DNA of 64,000 nt from Larix kaempferi (GCA_027924585.1 BSBM01000179.1:12562501-12626500); one strand, 5' to 3'. Positions 34,130-45,899 are shown, counted from the first letter of the stretch. Notes: generated from the letters alone by a model not told the origin. Numbers and translations are program-made.

Positions 34130-35540
34130 CAACCCCTGGTAGCCATCTGCTCCAGGCTTGCTAAGCTGCGACTTCAAAGTTTAGGGGTTGGTGCTGAATC
34201 CACCAGCAATAGGAATGAGTAGAAGAAACCGCAGACTCATCCAAGCTGAGATTCCGCACGTGGCCAGAAAATCGATGAATTTTACAATAATAATATCCCA
34301 CAAAATGTGTATGTGATCTTTGACGAAGCCATTGCTACGACTGATTCAAAAGAAGTTGTAGAGAATAGGACGAGGAAGAAAAATCAGGTCGAATACAAAA
34401 CTTGTCGGATAAACGCCAGAATGGTGAAGCCCTGCGCATTAATCTGCTTCAGTGTTGCTGCCCATACTTTTTTTTTGTTCAATTGTATTTACATCTTAGT
34501 TTGTTTTGGTTTCTGTTTTATGTTGGATTTGTAGGATAAGGGAACTAGTATCAAACCTTGTCGAGGCTTAGCAGCTTCTACAATGGAAAGGTCATATAAA
34601 GGAAATAAAATTACAGAATCGGCTTCGAAACGGCCTGCAACGTCAGAACTAGCCAAAGACTTCGTCCTAGTGAGAGCTAGTAGAACCATGCTACAGCAAG
34701 ACGAGCAGGAGCAGACAGGACACCAGGAAAAGAGGACGAGTAGGAGCGGACACGAGGCAAAGAGCAGGCAGATAAATGGTGGCAACTTATTAGCAGGAGG
34801 GAAAACCACGTGGCATGATTCCATTCACTCTATGAGCGAGGAATCTAGCCGACGTGAAGCTTATGCTTCTCCATTGTGAAAACGCATACAGCGTAAAAAT
34901 GCTTCTAACTTAAAAGATGATAAAAAACTTCTCTTATAGTACACACAAAAGCACAAGAGAATTCAATGGATATGTGATACTTAAAAGATGATAAAAAACT
35001 TCTCTTATAATACACACAAAAGCAAAAGAGAATTCAATGGATATGTGAGAAATCTCAATAAAGAAGAAAAAATGTAAAAAATATATCTCACTAAATTGTA
35101 TAAATTTTATTTTAGAAAATTGAAAGAATTTTTTCTCCATTAGTATTGGAAACCAACTAAGTCTATATGTAATTTTTCAAAAGTTAAGTTGTTTTATTAG
35201 CTTTAAATATCAATGGTCAAAAAGATAAAATCCTTTGATGTGTAAATGTTTGATCATTTAAAATTGTTTAAAATGGGGCTATGCTAGTTATACTCTCACT
35301 CAATTTAATAAAATTTATAACTTACAACTTATGTATATATGGATTAAAAAATATTTTTTATTATAATCATGGTATATATATTTGCATTGTAACAATGTTT
35401 TTATTTAAAAATCATATCTATAGCATTTTTTTATGTCTAAATCCGGTATCTTTCTTTTTATCTCTCTATATGGTATGGTATATGTTTCTTTTTTGTTTTC
35501 CTGAACATGGAGGTTTTCATAGTATATATTCATTGTGATT
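34130..35540. other. unassigned DNA right of element 2, possible gene fragment
   Basis: Less AT-rich up to 34880 than beyond. Two short plus-strand frames (34307-34534 and 34583-34879) have no recognisable family; the second is hydrophilic (ASKRPATSELAKDF). A pyrimidine-rich stretch ending TTGTAG at 34534 resembles a splice acceptor between them. From 34900 on it is AT-rich and repetitive. Joining the left flank of element 2 to this side does not give a continuous ORF. Confidence 0.35.
34908..35048. repeat. two-copy tandem duplication, 71-bp unit
   Basis: ACTTAAAAGATGATAAAAAA starts at 34908 and 34979; the copies differ at only two or three bases. Confidence 0.9.
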
Positions 35541-35817
35541 TTGTTTCTCGAATTTTATTATGATTGAATTTAGAACACACAAGGTTTCTAGTGGACACTC
35601 CATCCATCATAGTCGTGAAGTTGCAATAAGTCATAAAGAGTAGAGTGTGGATGAATAAATAGGTAATTGGTTAATAGTTTTTAGGGCTTAGGTGGAGGAA
35701 TTGAACAATTGGAAGAAAAAGTCAAAAATAGAAGATATGAACCCGCATAATTAATTAAATCAGATAAAATTAAAAATAATTAAAATAATAACAATAAACA
35801 TAAGGGAAGATGAGGAA

Positions 35818-37280
35818 CCCCCATGATGGGTGTAATCACATCCTGCTCATGCAACAAGGTGATGTGACGACACAATCTTAATGCTGCATGTAGGATGGAA
35901 GGTGGCCACACTCACTAGCACATTAACTTGAGCCCAAATAGTGAAACGATGGTTCTCCTCTGTGCTTAGTACCTTGGTTGGCTTGGCTTCTGGTTCATTA
36001 TACACAAGGGTGATTCAAACATGACGTTCTCCCGTGCCGACTCTTCTCATGATGGCCAGATAAATAATGACAAGGGGATATTTCCCAGGAAGTGGAGATA
36101 AATGCGACCTTTTCTCTTGTGCAAGTTGTGTAAATGGTGTCGTAACACCCCCCCGTTGTTGTATTGATGGTCTTGAGACATTGTTTCTTTTGCTCTTCAG
36201 TTGAAAACCTCCTGCAAGCAAGCTTGACCTTGCAATGGTTCAAACCAAAGTGACTGCGCACAGAAAAACAGATGACCCCACGTGCATGCATATGCCTTGG
36301 GCTCTCTGGGACATGGAAGTGGAAATACGTTTCTTTGAGAGAAAGGTATCTTGACAGGATCGGGAACGGGTTGAAAGAATGGAGATGCACCGTAGAAATA
36401 AAAGGTTGGATCCTGAGCGTCGGAAGTTGGTTGAAGATTATGGGGGCCTTGTGGAGGACTCGGGCTTTTCCCTAACTAGAGAAAATCACCACACCAAAAC
36501 CTTTTAGCTATTCTGGCCCATGAAATCCCTCTTCTGCATGGCCTATGATGAGTGCATGGAGAGTGAAAGGTGGAAGGAAAGTGACGGACCCATGGTGGAT
36601 GATAGGCTTGAAAGGATGGAGGTTGGAATAAGGCACTTAGCTCAGAATCAAGTAACCTCAGATGAAAATATAAACAATAAACTAGATGTGTTGGTCAAAT
36701 AACTCGCTGGAAGGAAGTCACGGGTTCTCACCTCGGCCCAACCTCCTACTATTTCGTTGGCCCGTCCTTCTGCTCAACCCTCTTTGCACAAGGAGATTTC
36801 AGTTCTTGTGGAGGTCAAGCGAGAAGTCCCAGGTTCAAACCATTCTACCATTATTATCTCTAATGATGAATTGGCCTAGATGGTTTCTGTGTAATCGGTT
36901 TTATAGTTTTGATAAACTGTTTGCTTTAAATTTTTGGGATATAAGACTTCCTTCACCCCTGGTTTACATTTCAATTGGTTACAACCCCCGGCCTATGGGG
37001 GAATCCTATGGTATCAGACTGTTTTTTCTTCTAGACTGTCAACTTTGTTTATCTGTGGGGGAATCCTATGGTATCATACTGTTTTTTCTTCTAGACTGTC
37101 AACTTTGTTTATCTTCAAGCTCAAGTTCATGGGGTATTAGGCTCCTTGGACACTTGGTCACAGACATCTGGCCACACTTGGCAATAGGCCTCTATATTTT
37201 GGACATGTACAATTTTTCCTCTTTATAGTAATATATAGTTTATTAATTTAAAGTAATATATAGTTTATTAATTTAAAAAA
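35818..37280 (+). mobile_element. 1.46-kb retroposon insertion of unknown family, 18-bp target duplication
   Basis: ATAAGGGAAGATGAGGAA occurs at 35800-35817 and 37281-37298, and the other arm of the inverted repeat keeps the uninterrupted sequence, so this is a clean insertion. Its right end is A-rich (AATTTAAAAAA). A long duplication plus A-tail fits LINE-mediated retroposition. Content: a fragment with charged helical frames near 36340-36440 and 36540-36700 (DDRLERMEVGIRHLAQNQ), a 60-bp tandem duplication and a 25-bp duplication at the 3' end. I recognise no protein family. Confidence 0.75.
36997..37116 (+). repeat. 60-bp tandem duplication near the retroposon 3' end
   Basis: GGGGGAATCCTATGGTATCA starts at 36997 and, after a one-base change, at 37057; the copies are almost identical. 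A 25-bp unit ending TTATTAATTTAA is also doubled at about 37228-37277. Confidence 0.88.
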
Positions 37281-37689
37281 ATAAGGGAAGATGAGGAATT
37301 AAAAAATTATACGATTATTAATAGGTGGGGAGAAAAATGAACAACTAAGAAAAGTTAACCCTAGAATAAGGAACATTTCACAATGGTTAATTAATTAAAG
37401 GTGAAATTGTACATGTAATAATAAGATGGAAAGAAAAAATAATAATAAAGAGCAAGTTAATCCTAAAAGGGAAGTATTTGCGTTAATTAATTAATTAAAG
37501 ACAACATATTTATATAAAATAAGTAAAATAGCTAGAAGTATGAATAAACAAAATTGAAAAAAGTAAATTTTTACTAGAAAGAAAAAATTGGGAATCACAT
37601 TATGAATTTTGGGAATGAGAAAGTTCCATAAAAAAATAAAGATAAAATGGGAGGGTGGATATGGAGGAGAGGGAGGGGTATCAAAAACA

Positions 37690-38380
37690 TAAAAGAGACA
37701 AAAGAGACGAAACAAGTTAATGTGTTAGATGATGGATTAAGCATTTCCAAGACTAGCTCAACATCTTCACGATTGGAATTGTTCGAGTTCTTTTCTATCT
37801 TTAGAGATTTCCTAATAAGGAAAGAGGAATAATGAGAGGTAGAAGCAACAATTCTAGTTTTATCAAAATAGAAGAGGTGTTTAGAGTTATAATTCTCAAC
37901 TATAATGAATTTATTAAGATGATTATGATTAGTATCAACAATGTGTTATTTGAGACGACCTTGAATTGCCCTACTAATTTGTCCAATATATAGGATTTCC
38001 CACATGAACAAGTAATTTGGTAGACTCCTTTTGCAAGGAAAGAGTTAGATTTGTCTTTGACACTTCAAAATAATTGTTTGAGCATTTTGTGGGGTTTGAA
38101 GATAGTTTTAATATTCTTTCTGATTAAAAGTTTGGATATGTGTTCATTAATGCCATGTATATAAAGGAGAGTAATTAATCCTCAGGTTGAAGAATTGGGG
38201 GGAAGGGGGGGATTTTAGGTTTAGGGTGAAGGGTAGCATGAAAAACTTTATTAATTTGGTTCATAGGATAACCATAATTGGCTAGGAAGGCATTAATGAG
38301 GTTGGTCCTTTCTTGTTCTAAATGTTAGGGATCAAATATGCAAACAACTCTAGTAATCAAGGTTTTGAACAATGTGGACT
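37690..38380 (-). pseudogene. Penelope-like element remnant: end of RT and GIY-YIG endonuclease
   Basis: Read on the minus strand from 38380. First a piece resembling the post-RT region (LEQERTNLINAFLANYGYP, near 38310-38260). Then the linker typical of Penelope elements (HISKLLIRKNIKTIFKPHK, near 38145-38080) and the endonuclease start GVYQITCSCGKSYI (38028-37987). One frameshift in the TATATATT run near 37985-37990 separates this from GQISRAIQGRL, which supplies the invariant Gly and Arg of the GIY-YIG fold. The expected downstream part follows (FLIRKSLKIEK, SNREDVEL). Two stops are also present. This enzyme would nick the target for reverse transcription. RT itself is absent, so the copy is 5'-truncated and dead. 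Confidence 0.85.
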
Positions 38381-38382
38381 TG

Positions 38383-38795
38383 TTTCTCCATCTTATTACT
38401 AACCATATATTTTCATCTTTAATTAATTAATTATTATGAAATGTGCCTTATTCGAGGGTTAAGTTTTATTTATTTTTCTCCTCACCCTATATCATATGAA
38501 AATTTTAATTCCTCATCTTCCTTTATGTTTATTGTTATTATTTTAATTATTTTTAATTAGTATATGATTTAATTAATTATATGGGTTCATATCTTTTATT
38601 TTTTACTTTTTCTTCCAACTGTTCATTTCCTCTATCTAAGCCCTAATGACTATTAACCATTTCCCTATATATATTCATCCACATTCCACTCTTTTTAACT
38701 TATTGAAGCTTCATCATGATCCCATAATGATGGGTGGAGTGTCCATTCAAAATGTTGGGTGTTTTAAACTCAAATACAATAAAATTCTAGAAACA
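38383..38795 (-). repeat. right arm of the large inverted repeat
   Basis: Reverse complement of the split left arm and uninterrupted, which provides an internal empty-site control for the 1.46-kb insertion. Outer ends match as TTTCTAGAATTTTATT against TTTCTCGAATTTTATT. Confidence 0.8.
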
Positions 38796-38888
38796 TAGTC
38801 ACAAAAAAAAGTTGTTTATATTAGATGTATATCAATTCTCTCTCTTTTATATAAAAGAAAATTTGTACATATATTTGGCTAACATATA

Positions 38889-39053
38889 ACTTTGAGGGTT
38901 ATCTCAATTGGTCATAAGCTAGATGTGAGATCTCTCCCTTGATGTAAATGAAGTCACGTGTTTGACTCTCTTCACTTCTCTAAGCTAAGGCATTTGGAGT
39001 TTAAGCACCAATTGCTTTACACTGGCTACCATACTTAAAATAAAAATAAAAAA
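38889..39053 (+). mobile_element. probable tRNA-derived SINE
   Basis: GGGTTATCTCAATTGGTCA (about 38895-38913) resembles a tRNA 5' end with a Pol III A box; GTTTGACTC (38960-38968) resembles the B box with one mismatch. The spacing of about 50 bases is that of plant SINEs. A tRNA-unrelated body follows and an AAAATAAAAATAAAAAAG tail. AAAATTT words on both sides could be a target duplication. Confidence 0.6.
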
Positions 39054-40793
39054 GTGCCTAAAATTTTTCAAAAAAATTATTTTACATAAAACAAAAATAA
39101 TTAAACATTATAAAGACAATATAGGATAACATAATTGTTATCCATGTGAGAAAGTCTATTGCAATGTAGAATTAGCACCTTTCATCACAAATAATAAAAA
39201 TATTTAAAAAAAAACTTAAAATATAACTGAAAAGTTAAACATTAAAACTTCTAACTCTAAACTTATGTCTTGAACCATATGAACCAAATCAATGAATATC
39301 AAGCCCAAATCAAGCGGAAAGCCATTTATATTATTTATGTTTTTTTTTATTACATCATTTTATAATGTTGTAGAAAGTGTCCTCCTTTATTTTTGGAGTA
39401 TTGCTATTATTATTTTTATTTAGATCAATAAGTTGTAAAGGGAAGTATCCCTTCTACCAAAATGGTAGAAGCTTTTTAAAAATATATTTATAAAGAAAAA
39501 GAATAAATGGTTTATGAAAGATCAATATTGTATATTATTTAAGAAAATGAGTTTTTATAAAATATTAATAATATTTCATTTTTATTAATAAATAAAATTT
39601 AATTAATTGTTATTTTTAATTATAAAATTATATAATTTTAATATAAAATATAAATTTAATAGAAAAAATATCTTAAGAATATATTCTATTACTAATTAAT
39701 TTATATCTATAAAATAATAAAAATATTTACTTCAAAATCAATATTAAAAATAATAAAATACTTAATATAAATATTAATATGTAATATACTCTATTACCAC
39801 TTAATCTATATCCATAAAACATTAAAAATATTTAATTTAAAAACAATATTAAAAATAATAAAATACTTAATATAAATATTAATAAATAATTACATATGGT
39901 TTTTCATTTCATAACAACATATCAATGATGTATCTTGGTCAACCACTATAAAAAGGTTATATTCACAACATGAATAAACAATAATAATGTCATTCGTATA
40001 GTCTATATGCATAGATAGGAAGGAATACGTCATCAAATCTTCTTTAGCAAATAGAAAAATATAAAAGGAAAAGCAAATTTATATAATTTTTTTATATTTT
40101 CATAACTTTTATATATATATATAGTAATCAATATATATATACACTTTTTAGTAATTAAAATTTTCATTTTCTTCTCACCATACGTTTATGCAAATAATTT
40201 ACAACTTCACAAGTCAAAGTCGCTCTTTGATATTGAATTGATTGCATATCACATGGTGCATATGACTTTTGTTGACTTTACTCAACAAAATAATTTACCA
40301 AAATGGAAATAAGCATATAAGATCAAATAAAATAATAATTAAAGAAAAATCAAAATATTCCATCGAAACATTATTAACTTGTGGAGGTGGTAAAGTTGTA
40401 CGCGTTGTATTTGAAATTTTGTAGGATTCAAACATTTTAGAAAAGAGACTTATTATATATATATATATATATCTACTTCCCTAGTCCACTCAATTATTTC
40501 TCCCTCATCAACTCACTACATCTGATGTGTTGATTGTGAGTCTCTTCGTCCCCTCTTTTTTTCCATGATTATTAGAGTTAACATGTATTTTGGGCTCCAA
40601 AACGTTTCATTTAATTTTGTTTCCTTATTATAGTGCTTTTTATCATATTTTAAGCAAGGAAAGTTTTGAGTAGAGATGGAATATTTTTGGTAAGTTGTAG
40701 AAAGTATTAGGGTGAGGTTTTCTATACTATGCATAGAGACCTACTCAATCATTTTTAGCTTGTTTATGTAGGCTCACATAAGGGAGACAACGG
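39054..40793. other. AT-rich non-coding DNA
   Basis: Very AT-rich, with a tandem duplication at 39678 and TA microsatellites near 40113-40140 and 40454-40471. No gene seen. Confidence 0.6.
39678..39887. repeat. two-copy tandem duplication, 105-bp unit
   Basis: AATATATTCTATTACTA at 39678 and AATATACTCTATTACCA at 39783, alignable over the whole unit. Confidence 0.75.
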
Positions 40794-40833
40794 TCATCCG
40801 TAAATGGTAGGCTTATGGCTCGTCCATCTCATC

Positions 40834-40941
40834 AACTCATATCCCTCCATGAAAATTAACAAATGGTCTCTTCAATGAGAGATGGATAACTCATATCTCT
40901 CCATGAAAATTAACAAATGGTCTCTTCAATGAGAGATGGAT
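40834..40941. repeat. two-copy tandem duplication, 54-bp unit
   Basis: AACTCATATCCCTCCATGAA at 40834 and again, with one base changed, at 40888. Absent from the partner LTR, so it arose after insertion. Confidence 0.9.
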
Positions 40942-41130
40942 TCAAGTAGAATATTATACTTTATCTTATAAATATTATTAGTTGGCTTGAGAGGGCTCTA
41001 GTCTAGTTTTAGTTATACTATTCTATTTCTTGGCTTTGCAATTCCAAACAAATGCCCATTAAGGAACAAGTCCACTGCCTTTGTATTGCACCAACTAGGT
41101 AATCCACTCCACTACAATGAAATGTTTCAA

Positions 41131-41248
41131 CAAAGAATTCCATTAGAAGCACACATGTCATTCACAAATGTTATACATTTATATGTTTTCAAAGAATTCC
41201 ATTAAAAGCACACATGTCATTCACAAATGTTATACATTTATATGTTTT
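41131..41248. repeat. two-copy tandem duplication, 59-bp unit
   Basis: CAAAGAATTCCATTAGAAGC at 41131 and again, with one base changed, at 41190. The partner LTR has a single copy. Confidence 0.9.
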
Positions 41249-41725
41249 CAAATGGATATGGTTGGAAGTTGAATGTACCTACACAACACTTAAGGAAATT
41301 GCAAATTTGACAATAGAAGATAGGTATGCATGTATTCAAGCAATATTCTAGTAATTCACTCATTCCATCACTTTAATTCTATTGGGGAGTTAAGTGTATA
41401 CGCTCTTCACCTATACAATCATTTGAGCAAATTAAAAAATAACAATGGCCCTTTCAATGAATATATATATTTTGTTTATGGTAAGAATTCATGCTTAGCT
41501 CTCCAATTTAAATAACACAACAATTCAATATTCTTTCCATCGATTATATGAGTACTATTCTCTCTTGGAGTCATCGTCCCACATTCAATTTATCATTGTA
41601 AAATGTATACCCATTTGTTGTAGGCGGTAATCAAATGCATAGTCTTGGACTATGCAAGCAATGGTTGTAGTGGTGATCCCATCGAGGGAAAAATATCAAT
41701 GCACTAAAAAATACACCCATCAACA

Positions 41726-43259
41726 ATCTCATGCAACAATGTTGTAATTATGTTAAAAAGTTGTGCAACAACATTCTAGCCTCAATTTTTTTAATGCCAA
41801 TGCACTTACACAAGCAAGAGATTGGAACCAATAATTATCAATTGGAAAACTAAGGAATTAACAAAGGAATTGCCATTCCATCAATTTCACAATTCACCGA
41901 GGGGGTATCACACCATGGTTATCAATTCCATTAATTAAAGTACTCAAACAATAGGAAATTGAATGTTATGGGTGATTAAACAAAGCAAAACTAAGGGTTG
42001 TAGATAGAAATCAACATTAAGCCAATAATTCTAGCAACCATATTCAACTATGAGTGTTAATGGGTGAGTACAATTTGTTGTGCAATTTGGACCATAGAGA
42101 ATTAAAATGTAGCATAGACACAAAGCTCTTACCCTGGAAATCCAAATGAGAAAACCAACATTCAATTTCTGGAGGGGGGGGTATTTTGCTTAGGAAATTG
42201 TTATAAAAGTTTGTTTCATTCTCAATGAGAGTGTAGTGCATTCTTACTCACTAATGTATTTTTGTAGATGGCTTTGACTCAAAGACAAATGCCAATATTC
42301 AAACAATCTTCTTCTTCTAGGTTCTTCATTCTACTACTACTTTGCTTCTTCATTTCCTCTCAAGATCTCTTCTCCCTTGAATAACCTTCTAGCACTCAAG
42401 GGAAGGCCAACAATTACAATGGTTTAATGGGTTTACTTTGGAAGGCCAACAATTAATGGGTTATCATAACTTGTGCAACCCTTTGATGCAAAAAATACCT
42501 CCATAGCTATTTGAATCCACTAGCACTCCTCCCCCATCAGGTTTCACAACACAAGGAATGGGGTCCCCTTGTCTACATCGCAATCCCTTGGGCTATCTCC
42601 ATTTCCTTTTGGTGCTCCAACATTGACATCCAAGGAATATTTATGTTGGGACTCTAGGGATGTTAGTTGTAGGTTAGGTTCATCTCACAAGGTACCATGC
42701 CTATTAGCACTAGTTCTAGGGTAGTGGGCATAAGCATGTAATAAACTTAGGGTTCCTCTCTCCTTTTATGTGCTGTATCATCTAGAGAGACATATAGAAT
42801 GATGTAGTGACTAAATGAATAATGGAATGAATGACTAAATCAACCCAATCCACACATTATATATGCATGGTTTCCACTTTTCATGTGGCTCCTCATGAGG
42901 AATCCACTTTCCCCATCTTTAAACCCTTCTTAGGAAATACACAAGGGTTAATTATATCATGGTATCTAATTAAAGGTTTAGGAACTTTAAAATAAATTTG
43001 ATAACCAAGGTTGACAAGTAAGACTAAGGACTTAGGTTAATACCAACTATGGTTATCTCCCATTAGCCCCCTTTCTCTTCCCTGACTTGTGGAATCATAA
43101 ATCCCCATCTCTTTTTCATCCTTCTTCATTGCAGTTGTCGGGTATTTTTATATATTATACAAGCATATATATTTACAATATATATGGTCATCTTATACCA
43201 TTTGTGTATGGCTTCTATCCTTTGCGTCATTACATTCTGGGGTAAAAAATGAGGTGTTA
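41726..43259 (-). other. internal non-coding part of the old element
   Basis: No pol motif could be found on either strand. A 65-codon minus frame at 42044-42241 has no family signature. G-run and A-run tracts occur near 42173 and 43750. Confidence 0.4.
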
Positions 43260-44043
43260 CACTAAGTTCCTAGCTCCTCTATTGCCATTAAGAAATCTTT
43301 GGTAGATCTATAAGAAAGGGTGCCTCTATTGTAGGATGGAGATAAGAGTTAAATTAGGGTTACTTTTGGCATGAACTTGTTGTTTATCTCATGGCTAGAG
43401 ATGGCATTATCTATTGTAAAAGGTCATTGGACAATATCTTCCCCTTGGGATGCAGGTGCAAGAAAATCCTCTTTTCCCTTGGCCTTGACTTCCCAAAATT
43501 TCTTCTTGGTTGTTTGATTTTTATGATGGAATTCTTGGTGAAGCCTCCAACATCTAGCTTACAATGTCCATTCAATCTGCAGTACTAGCAATAGTTCTTG
43601 TATGGTTTTCTTGGCCTTCGATAGTGCCAACAATTTATAGCTTCAATGACCTATTTTCTTGCAACATAAACAAACCAAATATACCATGCCATAAATTTTT
43701 TGTTTGAGACAACGCTTGCAATATTGTTTGCTTGGTACCTCAAGTGTTGGAGCATATTTGGGTGGTGCAATCATCCCTTTTTTTTTTCCTCTTCCAAGAT
43801 TCTACAAGAAAATTTGAGTGGCATGCCCACTCCTTTTCTAGCTACATTTTCCTCTGTGGGAATTGTTTCTTTCTTGAATCCTTTCTTTGACAAAAGTGCA
43901 TTGAGATGAACTTGTGCTTTCGTCTTGTCCATTGAATCCTAGGCCTTCATGCTTGGGAATCTATTTAGATACAACAAGAATCCCCTTGGCATCTCCTGTC
44001 TAGCTCTTAGCCCTTGTATCCTATTTTCCTTAATAACTTGGAA
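43260..44043 (-). pseudogene. gag-like remnant with zinc-knuckle traces
   Basis: On the minus strand near 43680-43630 a frame reads CLCCKKIGH followed by a stop, and near 43610-43540 another gives YCRLNGHCKLD and, one frame over, CWRLHQEFHHKNQ. These resemble two CCHC knuckles of a retroelement Gag, now separated by frameshifts and stops. A Lys-rich tail (TTKKKFWEVKAKGK) follows. The upstream half of this gag lies at 51845-52300, on the other side of element 3. Confidence 0.5.
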
Positions 44044-44048
44044 CCAAT

Positions 44049-44655
44049 TGTTAATATTTAATATGCTAAGATAAAAAATAGCAGCATTACATTCCATTTC
44101 ACAATAATAGCATATATAGGATCACTGAAGAAACAACAAGCATAGCATAAACACAAGAGACACAGATTTATCCTGGGAAACCCTCATGGGGTAGAAAACC
44201 CAGCAAAGCTTCCTCAATATAGATGACCAGCAATACACAAAGATGCAAACCAAAGACATGATCTCCTCCTCCACCATAGCAGACCTCTCCTCCGCAAGTG
44301 CGCTACATTTTGAGTGAGGGAAGTGTGTGTATAATGAGGAACACACCTCCTCTATTTATACACATCTCCGACTTGTACTTTATATTAACTAGGTCGGCTC
44401 CAACTTTACCACTGGGTTAAACACCCCACTACAACTTACTGGGTCGACCCCACTAGGGTGGTCTAACAACCCTTTGACACACATAACACATACAAGGCCG
44501 ACCCCCACTAGGGAAGTCTAATAACCCAAGTTACCAAATTCTGATGGAGGAATAAACATCTCCGGATATACAATAAGATCTTCACGGAGGAATGAAACAT
44601 CTCCGGAATAATAAAGTACAAATATAATATTCTTAGAAGTTACAATATCTCAACA
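44049..44655 (-). repeat. 3' LTR of Copia element 3
   Basis: Plus strand TGTTAATATTTAATATGC to ATATCTCAACA, nearly identical to 51233-51839. Confidence 0.93.
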
Positions 44656-44665
44656 CTCCCCCTTA
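44656..44665 (-). other. polypurine tract of element 3
   Basis: Minus strand TAAGGGGGAG immediately before the 3' LTR. Confidence 0.82.
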
Positions 44666-44879
44666 ACGAGAAGGATATTATAACAACATCTGCAGGAGCA
44701 AGGAGTCATCAACATCATACATGATACATCTATAAATCATTGGAAGCTTTCTCAACATCATCAGTAACTCAAGCAGTTACTTGAACATCTTCAATATTGG
44801 AACATCAACATCTTCAGTACTGAGTCTTTATCTTCTGCAACACTCGAACACCTACAGCAACATCAACATCCGGATCCTC

Positions 44880-45365
44880 ACGATCATCAGCATCATCATC
44901 ACATGATCATCAGCATCATCATCACACGATCATCAGCATCGTCATCACACGATCATCAACATCGTCATCATACGATCATCGGCATCGTCATCACACGATC
45001 ATCAGCATCGTCATCATATGATCATCATCATTGTCATCACACGATCATCAACATCGTCATCATACGATCATCAGCATCGTCATCAAATGATCATCAACAT
45101 CGTCATCATACGATCATCAATATCGTTGTCACACAATCATCGGCATCGTCATCACATGATCATCAGCATCGTCATCATACGATCATCAGCATCGTCATCA
45201 CACGATCATCAGCATCGTCATCATATGATTATCAGCATCGTCATCACACGATCATCAACATCGTCATCATATGATCATCAACATCGTCATCATACGATCA
45301 TCAGCATCGTCATCAAATGATCATCAACATCGTCATCATACGATCATTAGTATCATCGTCACATC
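44880..45365 (-). repeat. tail repeat i of element 3: 23-bp unit, about 21 copies
   Basis: Unit GATCATCAGCATCGTCATCACAC on average, varying at CAG/CAA and CAC/CAT. Since 23 is not a multiple of 3, all three frames stay open and give artificial IVITRSSASSS-type repeats at 44903-45320. Each unit can form a small CGAT-catcagc-ATCG stem. Confidence 0.92.
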
Positions 45366-45580
45366 ATCTCGATCTACAGCATCTGGATCATCATCTCGAT
45401 CTACATGATCAGCAACATTGTCATTTGGATCATCATCTCGATCTACATGATCAGCAACATTGTCATCTGGATCATCATCTCGATCTACATGATCAGCAAC
45501 ATTGTCATCTAGATCAACACGATCAGCAGCATCGTCATCTAGATCAACACGATCAACAACATCGCCATCTAGATCATTAG
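45366..45580 (-). repeat. tail repeat ii of element 3: 42-bp then 33-bp units
   Basis: Three units with TCGATCTACATGATCAGCAA, followed by shorter ones with TAGATCAACACGATCA. Both hold GATC-N5-GATC, the same layout as in the hairpin arrays of elements 1, 2 and 4. Confidence 0.85.
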
Positions 45581-45899
45581 TATTAGTATCCACACCAATA
45601 CAAGTATACACATCATCAATACAACTATCATCATCAATACAAGTATACATACAAGTATCCTCATCAATACATATCATCAATACAAGTATCAATACATCAA
45701 TACAAGTATCCTCATCAGTCAAGTATGCATAGCAGCATACCCTGCAACACACACGATCATATTACAGGATGATCAATCCCGCTCTCTTTAGGACATAGGT
45801 CCATGGATGATACAATCCAGATCAAGTTCCAGGATGATCAATCCTTATCACTTTAATACAAGTCTCATGTCTAGGGATGATGCAATCCCATCACATACA

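Larger units (their letters stand above)
35543..37436 (+). repeat. left arm of a large inverted repeat, split by a retroposon
   Basis: 35543-35817 and then 37281-37436 together are the reverse complement, with divergence, of 38383-38795. Landmarks are GGACACTCCA near 35593 against its complement near 38745, AGATATGAACCC near 35735, AATAACAATAAACATAAG near 35787 and AATAAGGAACATTTCACA near 37362. Total arm about 430 bp. It encloses a Penelope-like remnant. Confidence 0.8.
40794..41725 (-). repeat. left terminal repeat (putative 3' LTR) of the old element
   Basis: Aligns along its length with 52323-53155: shared AAATGGTAGGC near the start, CAAGTAGAATATTAT, GAAATGTTTCAACA, AAATGGATATG, CTACACAACACTTA and AATACACCCAT near the end. 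Contains two private tandem duplications (54-bp at 40834 and 59-bp at 41131). Confidence 0.65.

Noticed and set aside
36997-37075. CTATGGTATCAGACTG as a Copia primer site
   Set aside because: No LTR end precedes it, it is doubled in a 60-bp repeat, and it lies inside a retroposon with its own borders.
44903-45320. Long His/Ser/Ile-rich ORFs
   Set aside because: They are translations of a 23-bp repeat, open in all three frames; not genes.
44880-45365. CRISPR-like regular array
   Set aside because: Units are contiguous without unique spacers, and the context is a eukaryotic retrotransposon.
45336-45752. Asp-rich minus-strand ORF
   Set aside because: Reverse translation of GATC-rich tail repeats.
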